A stretch of 34,545 nucleotides of DNA from a bacterium (lineage in GTDB: Bacteria; DUMJ01). The notes beneath the pieces are model-generated. The model was not told the DNA's origin. It searched no databases and saw nothing but the letters and a program-made list of their open reading frames with translations. The stretch's first letter is position 1. Every line of letters begins with the position of its first letter. Below are positions 20,923-29,780 of this stretch, piece by piece. The DNA is taken from contig JAOACC010000105.1 in the NCBI GenBank assembly GCA_026418035.1, positions 1 to 34,545 on the forward strand. Reading direction: 5' to 3'. Both the position numbers and the translations under genes were made by a program.

Positions 20923-21180
20923 CTATTGAGCCTTGTTGAAGGCCTCTAGAACGGCGTTCTGGATACTCTCTCTCATCTGATTATTAATTGGATGAGCTAC
21001 ATCCTTAAACTCTCCATTCCCCACATCCCTTCTTGGCATAGCAACAAAGTATCCATTCTTTCCGTCTATAACCTTTAATCCATGGACTACAAATGCATTA
21101 TCAAACGTTATAGACGCAAACGCCTTTACTTTTCCCTCTTGGGAAGTCACTTTCCTAATCCTTACATCTGTAATCTTCAT
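20923..21180 (-). CDS. spoVG: Septation regulator SpoVG
   Basis: MKITDVRIRKV...GKVKAFASITFDNAFVVHGLKVIDGKNGYFVAMPRR. Confidence 0.96.
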   Translation of the reverse strand: MKITDVRIRKVTSQEGKVKAFASITFDNAFVVHGLKVIDGKNGYFVAMPRRDVGNGEFKDVAHPINNQMRESIQNAVLEAFNKAQ

Positions 21181-21275
21181 TAATCTACCACCTCTTCATT
21201 AAATCTAGGAGATATTATAACAGAAAATATGATATATGTAAATTGCCGATTTTATACCAGCAAAAACTAAGCCTA

Positions 21276-21542
21276 TTATCTATTTTCGATGAAGTCTATC
21301 GAGGTAAGGCCCAAATAATCTGCTATTATCTTAAGATGCTTATCATGGTGAAGGAGAAGACAGTCGTAACTTTCTGCAATAGATGCAATAATGATATCGA
21401 TAGTAGGCACAGTTATACCCTTTCTTCTAAGTTCATATCCAGTATTATAGGCAATTTGCCAACTCTTATCATTCATTGACAAGTTCTCAAGTGATTCGAG
21501 TCTTAACTGAATAGCCTTGTATTCATCCCTGTCAAGGCATCC
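21276..21542 (-). pseudogene. C-terminal remnant of a PIN-domain (VapC-like) toxin
   Basis: DEYKAIQLRLESLENLSMNDKSWQIAYNTGYELRRKGITVPTIDIIIASIAESYDCLLLHHDKHLKIIADYLGL matches the C-terminal half of PIN toxins. The frame is closed upstream by TAA at 21543-21545, no N-terminal half is recognisable, and no antitoxin ORF is adjacent. Confidence 0.65.
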
Positions 21543-21603
21543 TTATTAGATGCAACAATAAAGAGTAACTTAGAATTACCATGAGATAAAAATAATTCTA
21601 TAG

Positions 21604-21631
21604 TTTAATGTTATAATTTTAATGTTATAAT
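21604..21631 (+). repeat. Perfect tandem duplication of a 14-bp unit (TTTAATGTTATAAT x2), each copy containing TATAAT
   Basis: 21604-21617 and 21618-21631 are identical. Confidence 0.95.
21626..21631 (+). promoter_or_regulatory. Putative -10 element (TATAAT) for the FIST-GGDEF gene, 7 nt before the ATG
   Basis: TATAAT then TATTTTA then ATG at 21639; no SD between promoter and start codon. Confidence 0.5.
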
Positions 21632-21638
21632 TATTTTA

Positions 21639-23693
21639 ATGAAAGTTGGTTTTGGGTTTAGTGCTTTGGATGACTCATATAGTGCAGGATTACAGGCATT
21701 TAAAGATGCTGTTTCTATGTCTGGAGATCCGTCTTTAATTGTTCTTTTTAGCACATTTAATTATAATCCATACGAGGTCTTTAGAAGCATAAAGGAAAAT
21801 ATTAAGGATTCAAAACTGATAGGTGGTACAAATAGATATATTATTGTTTATGACGAATTAGTATCAAAGGGTATTAGTATACTTACACTTAGCGGTAAAG
21901 ATATAAAAGTGAAGACCTTTGCTCAAGAAAAATCTTCTAAGAGTGATGTTGAGATAGGAGAGAGAACTGGCAAATTTTTTCTGGAAAATAATTTTGATAG
22001 CGGAGTAGTTATAACGTTTTTTGCCCATGGGCTTATAGATGTCTCTAAGATGCTTTCTGGTCTATACAATACTATGGGCCCAGGGTTTAAATATATAGGT
22101 GGAGGATGCGACCCTAATCCTGAATCTTCCTCTATCTATACATTTACGGAGCGGGGAGTTAATACCGGTCCCTTAGTATCAGCAGTTGTTGGTGGTATAG
22201 AATTTTCTACTGCTGTTGGACATGGGTTTGATAGTATTAAAGATCCACTGGTAATAAATAAGACCTTTAGAAATAAGATATTAGAGATTGATGGTATTCC
22301 TGCCATTGATGCCTATATAAGAAGATTTAATGTTATACCAAATAAAGACCTTCTTATTCAGATAATTCTTCATCCATTAGGTTTTCCAAATCTCTCTGGA
22401 GATTATTTAATAAGAGACCCTATAGGTATAGATAAGAAGAGTATCTTATTTCCAGTAGAGATTCCAGAAGGAGCTGTAGGCTATGTGATGGAGGGGAGAA
22501 TAGATAAACTTGTTGAGAATACTAGCCTTATAACAGCTAAAGCGCTGAATAGTATAACTGATCCTGGCTTTGTTTTAGTCTTTGACTGTATTTCCAGAGA
22601 ATCTCTTATGGGGGATAAATTTTTGTTGGAATTAAAAGCCATTAGAGATACTATAAGGCTTGATATACCTATCACTGGTATGCTTAGCGTTGGAGAGATT
22701 GGTTGTTATAGTGATTCCCCCATATATCACAATAAGACCACAGTTATAGCAGTTGGAGGAAGAAAAAGAGATTATGAAAAGGAGTTTATATTAGAAAAAA
22801 CGGACGTTGATATCTTGAGTGCTGAGCTATCTATGCTCCATGAGATAGCTTCTCTATCCTCTTTAGTTTCAGAAAAAGACCTCATAAATGGTTCTATAGA
22901 AAAATCTGTAAGGCTCTTTGGTGTTAGGCGTTCTGCCTTTATAAAAAAGGGGAAGAGAGGTTATAAATTGTTATCTTCATGGGGGTTTAGAGACGTCAGG
23001 GAAGTTTTAGAAAGTATCGATGAAGATGCCCCTAATAAAGCAGTTTTTCCATTGGGTAAAGGTGAGAAGTATGGTGTTTTATACCTAGAGATGAGTAGAA
23101 TGATTGATGAGCGAGAAAGACGTATCTTTAGGATATTTGCCAAAAGGCTAGAAGAGATATTTGATACAATAGAGACTTATAAAAAGAGGAAAAAGATAGA
23201 GAGGTCTCTTAGAGAATTAGCTCTTACTGATGATTTGACTAAGCTCTATAATAGGAGAGGTTTTTTATTACTAGGGGAACAGTATCTAAAGCTTAGTGAG
23301 AGATTAAAGCGAAAGGCTATTTTAATATTCATGGATGTAGATAATCTAAAATGGATCAATGATAACCTAGGACATAATGAGGGTGACAAGGCTCTTATAG
23401 AGATTGCCTCAATCCTTAGAAAGACTTCTAGAAAGTCTGATATACTAGCTCGTATAGGTGGCGATGAGTTTGTCCTTTTGGGATTAGAGACAGGGAATAA
23501 TAATTATAATGCTTTATTAGAAAGGATAAAAGAGAAGATTAAGTCTAGAAATAAAAGAGGACATTTACTGTATAGTTTTTCAATAAGTATGGGGGTAGCG
23601 GTGTATGATCCGGATAATCCTTCATCCTTAAAATCCCTACTAGAAGAAGCGGACAGAAAGATGTACGAGGAAAAGAGAAAAAAGAAGGAATAG
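21639..23693 (+). CDS. FIST (N/C) sensory domain - GAF-like - GGDEF diguanylate cyclase
   Basis: N-terminal FIST features (SYSAGLQAFKDAV, KLIGGTNRYI, YIGGGCD, GHGFD), GAF-like linker, then LALTDDLTKLYNRRGF ... ILARIGGDEFVLLG with an RxxD (RKSD) inhibitory site 5 residues before GGDEF. Confidence 0.85.
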   Translation: MKVGFGFSALDDSYSAGLQAFKDAVSMSGDPSLIVLFSTFNYNPYEVFRSIKENIKDSKLIGGTNRYIIVYDELVSKGISILTLSGKDIKVKTFAQEKSSKSDVEIGERTGKFFLENNFDSGVVITFFAHGLIDVSKMLSGLYNTMGPGFKYIGGGCDPNPESSSIYTFTERGVNTGPLVSAVVGGIEFSTAVGHGFDSIKDPLVINKTFRNKILEIDGIPAIDAYIRRFNVIPNKDLLIQIILHPLGFPNLSGDYLIRDPIGIDKKSILFPVEIPEGAVGYVMEGRIDKLVENTSLITAKALNSITDPGFVLVFDCISRESLMGDKFLLELKAIRDTIRLDIPITGMLSVGEIGCYSDSPIYHNKTTVIAVGGRKRDYEKEFILEKTDVDILSAELSMLHEIASLSSLVSEKDLINGSIEKSVRLFGVRRSAFIKKGKRGYKLLSSWGFRDVREVLESIDEDAPNKAVFPLGKGEKYGVLYLEMSRMIDERERRIFRIFAKRLEEIFDTIETYKKRKKIERSLRELALTDDLTKLYNRRGFLLLGEQYLKLSERLKRKAILIFMDVDNLKWINDNLGHNEGDKALIEIASILRKTSRKSDILARIGGDEFVLLGLETGNNNYNALLERIKEKIKSRNKRGHLLYSFSISMGVAVYDPDNPSSLKSLLEEADRKMYEEKRKKKE

Positions 23694-23701
23694 CTTAGGT
23701 T

Positions 23702-24484
23702 TTATTTTTCAGCTATTATAAGTTGGATTTTGCGTTCAATTATCTTAGTCCTAAAGTCTTCTGGAATACTAGAATCAGTTATTATGGTACTAAAGGCTTC
23801 AATAGGAGCTATAGTTATAAAGGCAGTTTTACCAAATTTACTTGAGTCTAGAAGAAGAATACTTTCAGATGCAGACTCTATTAATGCCTGTTTACTTTCT
23901 ACCTCTAACATATTAGATGCGGTAAGCCCATTCTCAAATGTAAGTCCTTCTCCGGAAATAAAAGCCTTAACACAATGGAATTCTTTTAGGGCAAGAGATG
24001 TTAATTTACCTACCACAGAAAGTGAGACCTCTCTTACCATCCCTCCACATAAGATTACTTGAATTCCATGTTCGCCTACCAACTCTAAGGCAGCTTTAAT
24101 TCCAGTAGTTACAACTATAAGGTTAGAAAACTGTTTTCGCTTCAAGCTGCGTATGAAGTGTAATGCGGTGGTACTTGCATCTACCGCTATAGCAGTTCCA
24201 TCTTCTACTAGGTCAACTGCTTTACTTCCTATTAGAAACTTTTTCTCTTTATTGCGTTGTTCTCTTAAAGAGAAGGTAAGTTCGGCTGTCGTACTTTTAC
24301 TAAGTATAGCTCCGCCCTTTACTCTTCTTAATATACCCTCTCTTTCAAGCCTGACTAAATCTCGATGAATCGTCATATGAGATACAGGAAAGAGCTCTTC
24401 TAATTCTTTTATAGAAATACTTCCTTTGCGAGTAATCAAGTCTATGATAGTGGCTAATCGCTGAGCGGTATTCAAAATTCTCAC
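23702..24484 (-). CDS. DeoR/GlpR-family transcriptional regulator
   Basis: HTH SIKELEELFPVSHMTIHRDLVRLEREGILRRVKGGAI and sugar-phosphate-binding fold (DASTTALHFIRSL, CGGMVREVSLSVVG). Confidence 0.92.
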   Translation of the reverse strand: MRILNTAQRLATIIDLITRKGSISIKELEELFPVSHMTIHRDLVRLEREGILRRVKGGAILSKSTTAELTFSLREQRNKEKKFLIGSKAVDLVEDGTAIAVDASTTALHFIRSLKRKQFSNLIVVTTGIKAALELVGEHGIQVILCGGMVREVSLSVVGKLTSLALKEFHCVKAFISGEGLTFENGLTASNMLEVESKQALIESASESILLLDSSKFGKTAFITIAPIEAFSTIITDSSIPEDFRTKIIERKIQLIIAEK

Positions 24485-24546
24485 CCTCCATTAAATATTA
24501 TATATAAACTTTTCTATCCTAGGCAAAATTATAAGATATCAATAAG

Positions 24547-25662
24547 TTACCCAAACTCTATAAGCTTTGTCTTTAATTCCATATAGTAAAGAAAATTTTC
24601 ATAAGGAATATCAGGAGGGAAACAATGATCTAAGTGTGGAATGTATCCTCCACTTTCTAAAAGTGGTGGTATCTTGCTATAAACCTCTTCTTCTATCTCT
24701 TTTTTGCCTTTAGTAAGAGCTCTCTTATCTATACCACCACATAAAACTAGATCTTTACCATATATTTTCCTGAGTTCTATAGGATCCATTCCAGATGCCT
24801 GTTCTAGTGGCCAATGGCAGTTAATACCAACTTCTAGCATCAGAGGTATGAGTACTCTAGTGTCCCCATCGCTATCAAGCCAGAAATATTTTATCCCAAA
24901 TTTACTAAAGTGGTCTATAATCTTTCTATAACAGGGAGCCAAAAATTTTCTAAAGAGCTGAGGAGAAATTAATGGTCCGCCTTTTCCCGCAAAATCTTCG
25001 AAGAAGTTAAAATAGTCAATTTGTGTCTCTCTTAGAGCCCTATTGCTTACTTCAATAATGAAATCAGTAATAAATTCTAACATTTCCTCAACTAGCCTAG
25101 GGTCATCATAGAAGAGATAGGAGATATTTTCTGTCCCTACCCAGGACCTTAGTTGGCTATAAAGTCCGATTGAACCATTGGTAAAAAGACATAGTGGATA
25201 ATCTCTATTCTTCCACAGCTTTACAAGTTCATCCCACCATAAGGGATATCTTATAGGTGAAGCTGGATCATATCTTTTCTTGATCTCTTCGAAGCTCCCT
25301 TTATCCTTGACGGGAAAGTCTATATACTGGTCCATAGAGGGTCTTGTCCCTCTTACTGTTCCTATCTTTAAAGCCTTTGTAACAATGCCATTTGAATGTC
25401 TATAGACTATATAACGTTCATTTTCTTCTATAACTTCTTCTTCAAAAGCAGGAATCATCCACACATTTATAGGTATAAAGGCTCGTTTGTCTATATGGAA
25501 ATAAGGTTCCCCTTCAAACCAATTCCAATAACACACATCTCTAGGAAGTCCTTCTTCGTACCATCTTTCTATCGTCTGTCCCCAAACTCCTAATTCGTAG
25601 TTTGGAATCCTATCCACAGATTTAAACTCCATAATGTTTAAAAATCTTTCTCTATTGTTCAT
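24547..25662 (-). CDS. Uroporphyrinogen decarboxylase-family protein (methyltransferase-like)
   Basis: MNNRERFLNIMEFKSVDRIPNYE, GPLISPQLFRKFLAPCYRKII, GGYIPHLDHCFPPDIPYENF. Confidence 0.8.
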   Translation of the reverse strand: MNNRERFLNIMEFKSVDRIPNYELGVWGQTIERWYEEGLPRDVCYWNWFEGEPYFHIDKRAFIPINVWMIPAFEEEVIEENERYIVYRHSNGIVTKALKIGTVRGTRPSMDQYIDFPVKDKGSFEEIKKRYDPASPIRYPLWWDELVKLWKNRDYPLCLFTNGSIGLYSQLRSWVGTENISYLFYDDPRLVEEMLEFITDFIIEVSNRALRETQIDYFNFFEDFAGKGGPLISPQLFRKFLAPCYRKIIDHFSKFGIKYFWLDSDGDTRVLIPLMLEVGINCHWPLEQASGMDPIELRKIYGKDLVLCGGIDKRALTKGKKEIEEEVYSKIPPLLESGGYIPHLDHCFPPDIPYENFLYYMELKTKLIEFG

Positions 25663-27718
25663 TCTGCACCTCTAAAATCGCTTCTGGAATGGCATAAAAT
25701 GCCTGTCTTGCACATATATAAGGTAGCTTTCTTTCTTCTATCAGTTTAGCAACCCTAAATGCATTATTCCTAATCCTCTCAAGAGAAGAGGGTTTAAAAA
25801 GTCCTATCCATTCTGAGGGAACATTACTTACCCCATTAAGAGCTCCAGAGAGCATGGCCGCTCTTCCAGCTATCGTATCTGAATCTCTACCAATATTTGT
25901 GCCTCCAATAGCTGAAAGTCTAACATCACCTTTAGCTACTTTGAATATAGCATAGGCTAGACCAAGCAGTTCTAGTGGATCTATCATATGATAATATAGG
26001 CATTTTTCATACAGCTCTTTACGTACCTCAAATACATCGTTATATTTACTCGCTATATCTATGCATAATTTTAGAAAATCATATGGTGTATCAATTTCTC
26101 TCCTATCAAATGTTATCATCTTTGTTTTAGGAGCAACCTCTAGTACGGTTTTCAGTATGCTATCTACGGTAGCATCAGGTTTTAGAGCTTCAGCTACAGA
26201 AGCAGCTAAGATTGAGGCAGAAACAACATCAAGTCCTCTTTGATACATATAACTTATTGAAGTAGCATCGATATATGCATTTATTGGATCACAAAGATGA
26301 TAAATACCTACAGGTTCCATACACATTACGGTAGAGCCTGTAACAATATTCCAATGCCCCGTTATTCTAGGGTCTATTCCTTTTCTAATAAGTTCATAAG
26401 AATTTCTCATGCAGTAGAAGAAATGATCTCTATTTAACCTTCTCCTCCACATATCTCCAAAATCTCTTGCAGAAGCAGGAAGACCTTCTCTTTCTATATA
26501 TGTTTCAATAAGAAGTGCTGCCATTTGATTGTCATCTTCACCTTCTAGTCTACTTGGATCAAGGATTGTTTTGACCCCACCAGGATATCTTTCATCAATC
26601 TCCCAATAAAACAAGCCTTCTACCACAGAACCCATAGCATTTCCAATAGCCCCAGCTAATAGACACCCATAAATCTTATCAAAGAGTAGATTCTTATTAT
26701 CCTTTTCAATATGAACTAGTTTATCAATCTCTTTAATAACAATTTGCTCCTTTTCTAGTTTCTTTTCAATTACATCTTTAATGCCTAACATTGGCTCTAA
26801 TATAGGACTAGCCTTTTCGATCCAATCCTTTGGGAAAGTTTTTATCCCTTTCAAAGCGCCAAGGATGGCTCCTACCACACTTGAACGTATTGAAGGAAAG
26901 GCGTCTAATAGTACAGAGATGGTCATTAGTCTTTCGCTATCTCCTTCAAAAGCTGATAGCAGAGCTAAAGCCCAACCTATTGGATTATGTCCTAACCATT
27001 GGTCTTTTTCGAACCTATTAGAGTAAGGAAAGACATTAATAAAATCTTCTTGTGTCCTCTTAGCTATATTAACTAGATTATTTATCTCATAAAATATGTC
27101 TTTATTATTTCTATGACTTAATTTAAGTACAATGTCTATTACTGAGTCAACTGTTGCCTCTGGTTTCAATGCCTCAGCTATTGCAGATGCGGTAAGGGCA
27201 GCCCAGTCAACCGCAGGCGATCGCTGTGTTACAGAGGCAATTTCTATCCCATCAAGATAAGCTATTTCAGGGTCCCCTATATGATAGATTCCTACAGGGA
27301 TTATACCTACACATATATTACCAGTAGGTGTTGCTCCTAATCCGCTTATCCTTGGATTCATACCTTCTTTTAGAAGTTCTATAGTTGAATGAATATCTAT
27401 CAGCCAAAAAGCTTTATTCTCGGTAATATTAGGATCATTCATCAATTCTAGAGCCCAATCTTCAGGGGTAATCCTTCCATCCTTTTTGATATAAGTCCTA
27501 GCAACATTCTGTATAAGAGGAGTTAAAGAAGTAAATCCTATACGTTTTGGATGTTGGGGTAGGATTTCTTTCCAAGTAAGTCTTTGCTTTAAAGCCTCTG
27601 TGGCCATTTTGGGAGATAATCTTTCTTCCGAAAGGATATTCCTTATCCCTAGCTCAGTTCCAATTACAGCACCTAAGAGGCATCCTTCTATCTTATTAGA
27701 AACAGTATCTATAAGCAT
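25652..27718 (-). CDS. Tandem two-domain ADP-ribosylglycohydrolase-family protein; N-terminal domain apparently lacks catalytic acidic motifs
   Basis: Two copies of the fold: KIEGCLLGAVIGTELG... and KIYGCLLAGAIGNAMG.... The C-terminal copy keeps EGEDDNQMA and GRDSDTIAGRAAMLSGALNG; the N-terminal copy has IGFTSLTPLIQ and LDAFPSIRSSVVGAILGALKG instead. Confidence 0.85.
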   Translation of the reverse strand: MLIDTVSNKIEGCLLGAVIGTELGIRNILSEERLSPKMATEALKQRLTWKEILPQHPKRIGFTSLTPLIQNVARTYIKKDGRITPEDWALELMNDPNITENKAFWLIDIHSTIELLKEGMNPRISGLGATPTGNICVGIIPVGIYHIGDPEIAYLDGIEIASVTQRSPAVDWAALTASAIAEALKPEATVDSVIDIVLKLSHRNNKDIFYEINNLVNIAKRTQEDFINVFPYSNRFEKDQWLGHNPIGWALALLSAFEGDSERLMTISVLLDAFPSIRSSVVGAILGALKGIKTFPKDWIEKASPILEPMLGIKDVIEKKLEKEQIVIKEIDKLVHIEKDNKNLLFDKIYGCLLAGAIGNAMGSVVEGLFYWEIDERYPGGVKTILDPSRLEGEDDNQMAALLIETYIEREGLPASARDFGDMWRRRLNRDHFFYCMRNSYELIRKGIDPRITGHWNIVTGSTVMCMEPVGIYHLCDPINAYIDATSISYMYQRGLDVVSASILAASVAEALKPDATVDSILKTVLEVAPKTKMITFDRREIDTPYDFLKLCIDIASKYNDVFEVRKELYEKCLYYHMIDPLELLGLAYAIFKVAKGDVRLSAIGGTNIGRDSDTIAGRAAMLSGALNGVSNVPSEWIGLFKPSSLERIRNNAFRVAKLIEERKLPYICARQAFYAIPEAILEVQNEQ

Positions 27719-27742
27719 ATTTATCCTCCTTAATGAATAAAT

Positions 27743-27770
27743 GGGCGCCTCTCATTTATTGGAGGCGCCC
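27743..27770 (-). terminator. Strong GC hairpin between the solute-binding-protein gene and the ARH gene (terminator, attenuator or mRNA 3'-end stabiliser)
   Basis: 9-bp perfect inverted repeat gggcgcctc (27743-27751)/gaggcgccc (27762-27770); minus-strand 3' side reads ATTTATTC, not a strict U-tract. Confidence 0.6.
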
Positions 27771-27788
27771 TAATTAGTTTAAACTAGC

Positions 27789-29678
27789 TTACTTCTTGAA
27801 GAAGTAGATTTCTCCAGCAAACTGTGCTGCAATCCCATAACCTTTCTTTGCTACATTCCCCAGGTCTTTTGATACAACTACTGGGTATTTTAGATCCTCT
27901 ACAGTAATAAACCACCAGATATTGTTATAAATTGATCTAATGAAATCTGTACGCAACTTAGCCCTCTCTTGAGGAGGTACTAGGTATAGTTTAGCAATTG
28001 TGTCATAGTATTTTTTTACTTCTGCTGGAGGTTCTTCTCCAGATTTACCCTTTGTTGTCATCCAGATATGCCATAATGGTCCCCAGTAGTTAGCTCCGGG
28101 GGTCCAGATTGCCCACCATAGATTTTTATCGTGGGTCCACATATACATAGTAGCCTTTAATTCATTCGCATCTAATCTTTGATAGAAAAGTCCTGGTTCT
28201 ATAACTTTAATAGTTGTATAGATTCCTATCTTTTTCCAGTATTCAGCTACTAGTTCTGCGGTCATCTTCTGCTCTTCAAAGTGTATAAAGAACTCAATTT
28301 CTATCGTAAATCTCTTACCATCAGGACCCAAACGCCATCCCTCTGCATCTCTCTTATTAAGGCCTATGCTATCTAAGATTTGTTCTGCCTTTTTAGGATC
28401 ATACTCGCTTGGCACTGAGGTAGGAGGTGATGCATATCCATAATAAACAGTTTCTATTAATTCCTTACGATTTATAGCCATGTTGAGAGCTCTCCTAAAT
28501 CGGACATCTCTTACTACTTTTCGCCACGTTGGGTCTGGATAGGTTAAGTTAAGTACAGGATCTGCTGTAGTTCTATGGAGGCCATAAAGTATTACTCTAT
28601 AATTACCTTTTTCTGCATTCTGCAGATATAATGGCATATTCTTGAAGACAGCATACTCGTATGAATGATCAGCTTCCCCTGCTATTATTCTTAAATTAGC
28701 TAACTCCGGATCTTGGACTAAAGTTGAAGTAAGTTTATCAATGTAAGGTAACTGATTACCAGCTGTATCTACTTTGAAATAGTAAGGATTACGTTCAAAT
28801 GTCTTATACTGTGTTGTTATTTGTGTAGGTATCCATGGAGTGAGATAGGGCATACTTACAGCATCTTTCTGAGCCATTTCCCAGATGGTGCAATCTTTCA
28901 GATGGAATAACTTGTTCCATTCCTCTTTACTAAGTTTCTGCTCTTTAAGTAGCGGTTCTAATTTTTCTACAGGTGTATATTTGATATGAAATTGCTTTAG
29001 ATAGTGCTTAGGCTTTAATAGGTCAGTATAACTTCTCCAGTTGTTTATTGCTAGTTGGACAAGGAAACCGCCATAGGGTTCATCAAATGTAATACGAAAT
29101 GTGTATTTGTCTAGGATATCTAACTTCATAGGTTTACCATCAGGTCTGTTTCCTGACCTTAGATATGTAGGAAAAACTGGAGTAAGTGTCTCGTTTAAAA
29201 GAAAATCTTCATAGGTGAACTGAACGTCCTCGGTAGTTACTGGTGTTCCATCAGACCATCTCAATCCCTCTCTAAGTTTAAATGTAAATGTCTTCCAGTC
29301 AGAAGATACTTTATAACTCTCTACTATATTTCCTTGAATGTTTGTTCCAGTAATTCCAGGACAACTTACTAGAGGTTCGTTATTCATAATAAAAGCATTA
29401 AGTTCTAGATCTGGCATATGGTGTATTAATCTCATCGTTCCACCATACTTTCCTATTTCAAAATCTAAATCATCCTTGGGAAGTAATACCCCAGGCCCAA
29501 CAACAAAGGGTTTCTTTGGTAATCTTTGCTCTATTGGTGCTAGTTTTCCCTGTTTCACTAATTCTGTTAACATTGGTGATTCATTATACTTCTTTTGAGC
29601 AAAAGAGATACTATTAAAACTCAGAAAAACAGTAGATACTAAGCTTAAAACTATTAATATTACTAGACTTTTTCTCAT
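27789..29678 (-). CDS. Extracellular solute-binding protein, family 5 (oligopeptide/sugar ABC transporter)
   Basis: Signal peptide MRKSLVILIVLSLVSTVFLSFNSISFAQ, LREGLRWSDGTPVTTEDVQFTYEDFL, VRDVRFRRALNMAINRKELIETVYYGYA. Confidence 0.9.
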   Translation of the reverse strand: MRKSLVILIVLSLVSTVFLSFNSISFAQKKYNESPMLTELVKQGKLAPIEQRLPKKPFVVGPGVLLPKDDLDFEIGKYGGTMRLIHHMPDLELNAFIMNNEPLVSCPGITGTNIQGNIVESYKVSSDWKTFTFKLREGLRWSDGTPVTTEDVQFTYEDFLLNETLTPVFPTYLRSGNRPDGKPMKLDILDKYTFRITFDEPYGGFLVQLAINNWRSYTDLLKPKHYLKQFHIKYTPVEKLEPLLKEQKLSKEEWNKLFHLKDCTIWEMAQKDAVSMPYLTPWIPTQITTQYKTFERNPYYFKVDTAGNQLPYIDKLTSTLVQDPELANLRIIAGEADHSYEYAVFKNMPLYLQNAEKGNYRVILYGLHRTTADPVLNLTYPDPTWRKVVRDVRFRRALNMAINRKELIETVYYGYASPPTSVPSEYDPKKAEQILDSIGLNKRDAEGWRLGPDGKRFTIEIEFFIHFEEQKMTAELVAEYWKKIGIYTTIKVIEPGLFYQRLDANELKATMYMWTHDKNLWWAIWTPGANYWGPLWHIWMTTKGKSGEEPPAEVKKYYDTIAKLYLVPPQERAKLRTDFIRSIYNNIWWFITVEDLKYPVVVSKDLGNVAKKGYGIAAQFAGEIYFFKK

Positions 29679-29780
29679 TTCTATCCCTCCTCTTTATATT
29701 TTAAATCTGTACCGCCTTAACTAAGGCTGACTTGACTAAAAACTTAAATTCTTTAACGAACTTATCTTTATTAGCTTGTC

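Noticed and set aside
20737-20949. + strand [17 protein letters not shown]...GAVGFEPTNLGSKVPCLTAWPRP
   Set aside because: It is antisense to tRNA-Gln and glmU; the AVGFEPTNLGSKVPCLTAWPRP string is a translated reverse-complement tRNA, a well-known spurious ORF.
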